Source of the DNA: Candidatus Poseidoniia archaeon
GTDB taxonomy: Archaea > Thermoplasmatota > Poseidoniia > MGIII > CG-Epi1
Direction of reading: 5' to 3'
DNA length: 5,892 nt
Assembly: GCA_029941645.1 (NCBI GenBank)
Contig: JAPYSZ010000061.1
Location: 1 to 5,892, forward strand
Part shown: positions 5,025-5,892 of the stretch, one piece after another
Layout of the letters: the number at the start of each line of letters is the position of its first letter
Numbering within the stretch: position 1 is the first letter of the stretch
The notes under the pieces: generated by a model
Told to the model about the DNA's origin: nothing
Database searches by the model: none
What the model saw: the letters and a program-made list of their open reading frames with translations, nothing else
Position numbers and translations under genes: made by a program

Positions 5025-5753
5025 TTAGTCATTGAGAATATAAGTTAATCTCTGCTTTTCAGCACCCTTATTATCTTTCTTCACAAATTCGACAGAACCA
5101 ATCTCTGCTAAACTACGAACATGAGTACCTGCACAAGGACATACGTCTATATCACCTATACTTATAACTCGTAATCTTTTTACACTAGATGGTAACATTT
5201 TCCATAGACCACTAGACATACTGGATCTAATTTCTGGATTATTTTCTAAATCGGACCTATCAGCTTCATTTATGTCTATTTTTAAGTCTTTATTGATATA
5301 CTCATTAACATCATCCTGAAGCATATTAATCTCTGAATCACTTAATTTAAGTGGTTTAAAATCTATTCGGGATTTATCACCCCCAATTTGATTGCCTACT
5401 GTATCCGACCCATATTTTTCACTAACCACTGCCGAAACAAGATGCTGAGAGGTATGCATCCTCATGTGTAAATAACGCCGATCCCAATCTATTGAACCTG
5501 CAATTGTAGAACCTACTTCAGGTAAATCTCCATCAACCATATGCCTAATTCTATTTTTTTTCCTAACATCAAAAACCTTGCCTTCACCATCATCCCAAGT
5601 TAAACTTCCTGTATCTGCTGGCTGACCACCACCTAAATGATAGAAAGCTGTTTGGTCTAATTCAATAATTCCTGGAAAAACGCTCGTGACTTCAGCCACA
5701 AACTTCCGCTTATATGTGCCCTCATGAGAGGACATATGATACTGAACTGTCAT
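5025..5753 (-). CDS. alaX: AlaX-type alanyl-tRNA editing hydrolase
   Basis: A free-standing homologue of the alanyl-tRNA synthetase editing domain, 242 aa. It hydrolyses Ser-tRNA(Ala), and possibly Gly-tRNA(Ala), in trans in the cytosol. The N-terminal barrel carries the Gly-rich AFYHLGGGQPADTG at 36-49, which marks the longer AlaX-M/II type rather than the minimal form. The zinc site is complete: HTSQH at 100-104 (H100, H104) and CAGTH at 207-211 (C207, H211), with an extra C205. A catalytic synthetase domain and a C-Ala domain are absent, so this is not a fragment of AlaRS. The chosen start is ATG at 5753-5751, well placed after a TATA-like element; M7 (5735-5733) is an alternative that would lose only a poorly conserved hexapeptide. 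It is separated from SRP54 by 82 bp with its own terminator, so it is probably monocistronic. Confidence 0.93.
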   Translation of the reverse strand: MTVQYHMSSHEGTYKRKFVAEVTSVFPGIIELDQTAFYHLGGGQPADTGSLTWDDGEGKVFDVRKKNRIRHMVDGDLPEVGSTIAGSIDWDRRYLHMRMHTSQHLVSAVVSEKYGSDTVGNQIGGDKSRIDFKPLKLSDSEINMLQDDVNEYINKDLKIDINEADRSDLENNPEIRSSMSSGLWKMLPSSVKRLRVISIGDIDVCPCAGTHVRSLAEIGSVEFVKKDNKGAEKQRLTYILND

Positions 5754-5775
5754 AAAAAAATGAAGAAAAGTATTC

Positions 5776-5784
5776 TATTTATTA
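5776..5784 (-). promoter_or_regulatory. Possible TATA box for alaX
   Basis: The minus strand reads TAATAAATA, centred about 27 nt upstream of the alaX ATG (5753). The intervening stretch has no Shine-Dalgarno, which fits a leaderless mRNA. It lies in the 80-bp divergent spacer shared with the right-edge gene. Confidence 0.45.
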
Positions 5785-5794
5785 GTAGTGAAAC

Positions 5795-5802
5795 TATTAA
5801 AT
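5795..5802 (+). promoter_or_regulatory. Possible TATA box for the right-edge secreted protein
   Basis: TATTAAAT on the plus strand is centred 35 nt before the ATG at 5834, leaving a leader of about 8-10 nt that could include GAGG (5824-5827). A second AT-rich site near 5804-5812 would instead give a leaderless start. The choice cannot be made from sequence alone. Confidence 0.3.
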
Positions 5803-5833
5803 GGATTATTCAATCTGGTTTTAGAGGCCCAAC

Positions 5834-5892
5834 ATGAACACTCGTGTATCTTCGATAACGTTAGCATTGCTATTGGTAATCAATAGTGTAGT
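5834..5892 (+). CDS. N-terminus of a putative secreted protein (cut by window edge)
   Basis: Nineteen codons are visible: MNTRVSSITLALLLVINSVV-like, with a polar/basic start (R4) and a hydrophobic core at about 8-16, typical of a signal peptide. The ATG at 5834-5836 is preceded in frame by TAG at 5822-5824, so it is the first possible start. A GAGG element (5824-5827) lies 6 nt upstream. The gene is divergent from alaX, with TATA-like sequence in the spacer. The mature protein lies outside the window, so no function can be given. The call rests on the start context and signal-peptide character of a short piece. Confidence 0.6.
   Translation, partial: MNTRVSSITLALLLVINSV

Noticed and set aside
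1..5892. CRISPR array, insertion sequence, attachment site or prophage
   Set aside because: No regularly spaced repeats, transposase or integrase motifs, or duplicated tRNA 3' end were seen on either strand.

Overview
The window is very likely archaeal. It encodes an SRP54 GTPase with archaeal/eukaryotic-style M domain, a Fap7/AK6-type kinase, a CDP-alcohol phosphatidyltransferase of the archaetidylinositol-phosphate-synthase type, an archaeal small protein resembling DUF5611, an AlaX editing hydrolase, TATA-box-like promoters, and a tRNA-Trp gene interrupted at position 37/38 by an intron that is itself a box C/D guide RNA (a euryarchaeal hallmark). The AT-rich sequence, GTG starts, genome-encoded CCA and secreted Omp28-like thioredoxin fold suggest a marine Thermoplasmatota lineage such as Marine Group II (Poseidoniia). 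That placement is inference and was not tested.

Layout, left to right. Positions 1-772 (minus) are the 5' part of a secreted Omp28/thioredoxin-fold protein. Positions 803-1426 (minus) encode ribulose-phosphate 3-epimerase, overlapping by 8 nt an unrecognised 145-aa acidic protein (1419-1856, minus). An 81-bp divergent spacer leads to the plus-strand tRNA-Trp gene (1938-2110), whose last base abuts the stop codon of the minus-strand lipid synthase (2111-2713). This is followed, in reverse transcription order, by the Fap7-like kinase (2714-3220), the DUF5611-like protein (3226-3570) and SRP54 (3608-4942). These four genes read SRP54 > DUF5611 > kinase > lipid synthase with gaps of 37, 5 and 0 nt and look like one operon. 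AlaX (5025-5753, minus) has its own TATA-like promoter and an oligo-T stop. At the right edge the start of a plus-strand secreted protein (5834 onward) is cut off.

The operon joins membrane protein targeting (SRP54), ribosome maturation (Fap7-like) and membrane lipid head-group synthesis. AlaX and the tRNA-Trp with its modification guide add translation fidelity. The most interesting element is the 97-nt tRNA intron. It has canonical C'/D' boxes, a C/D pair with a compensatory U-A swap, a 5-bp closing stem giving an exact 3-nt-bulge kink-turn, and two 12-nt guide segments. By the box-D-plus-five rule these target C34 (all 12 nt pair, two as G-U) and C39 (6 bp) of the same tRNA. No stretch over 300 bases lacks a gene.
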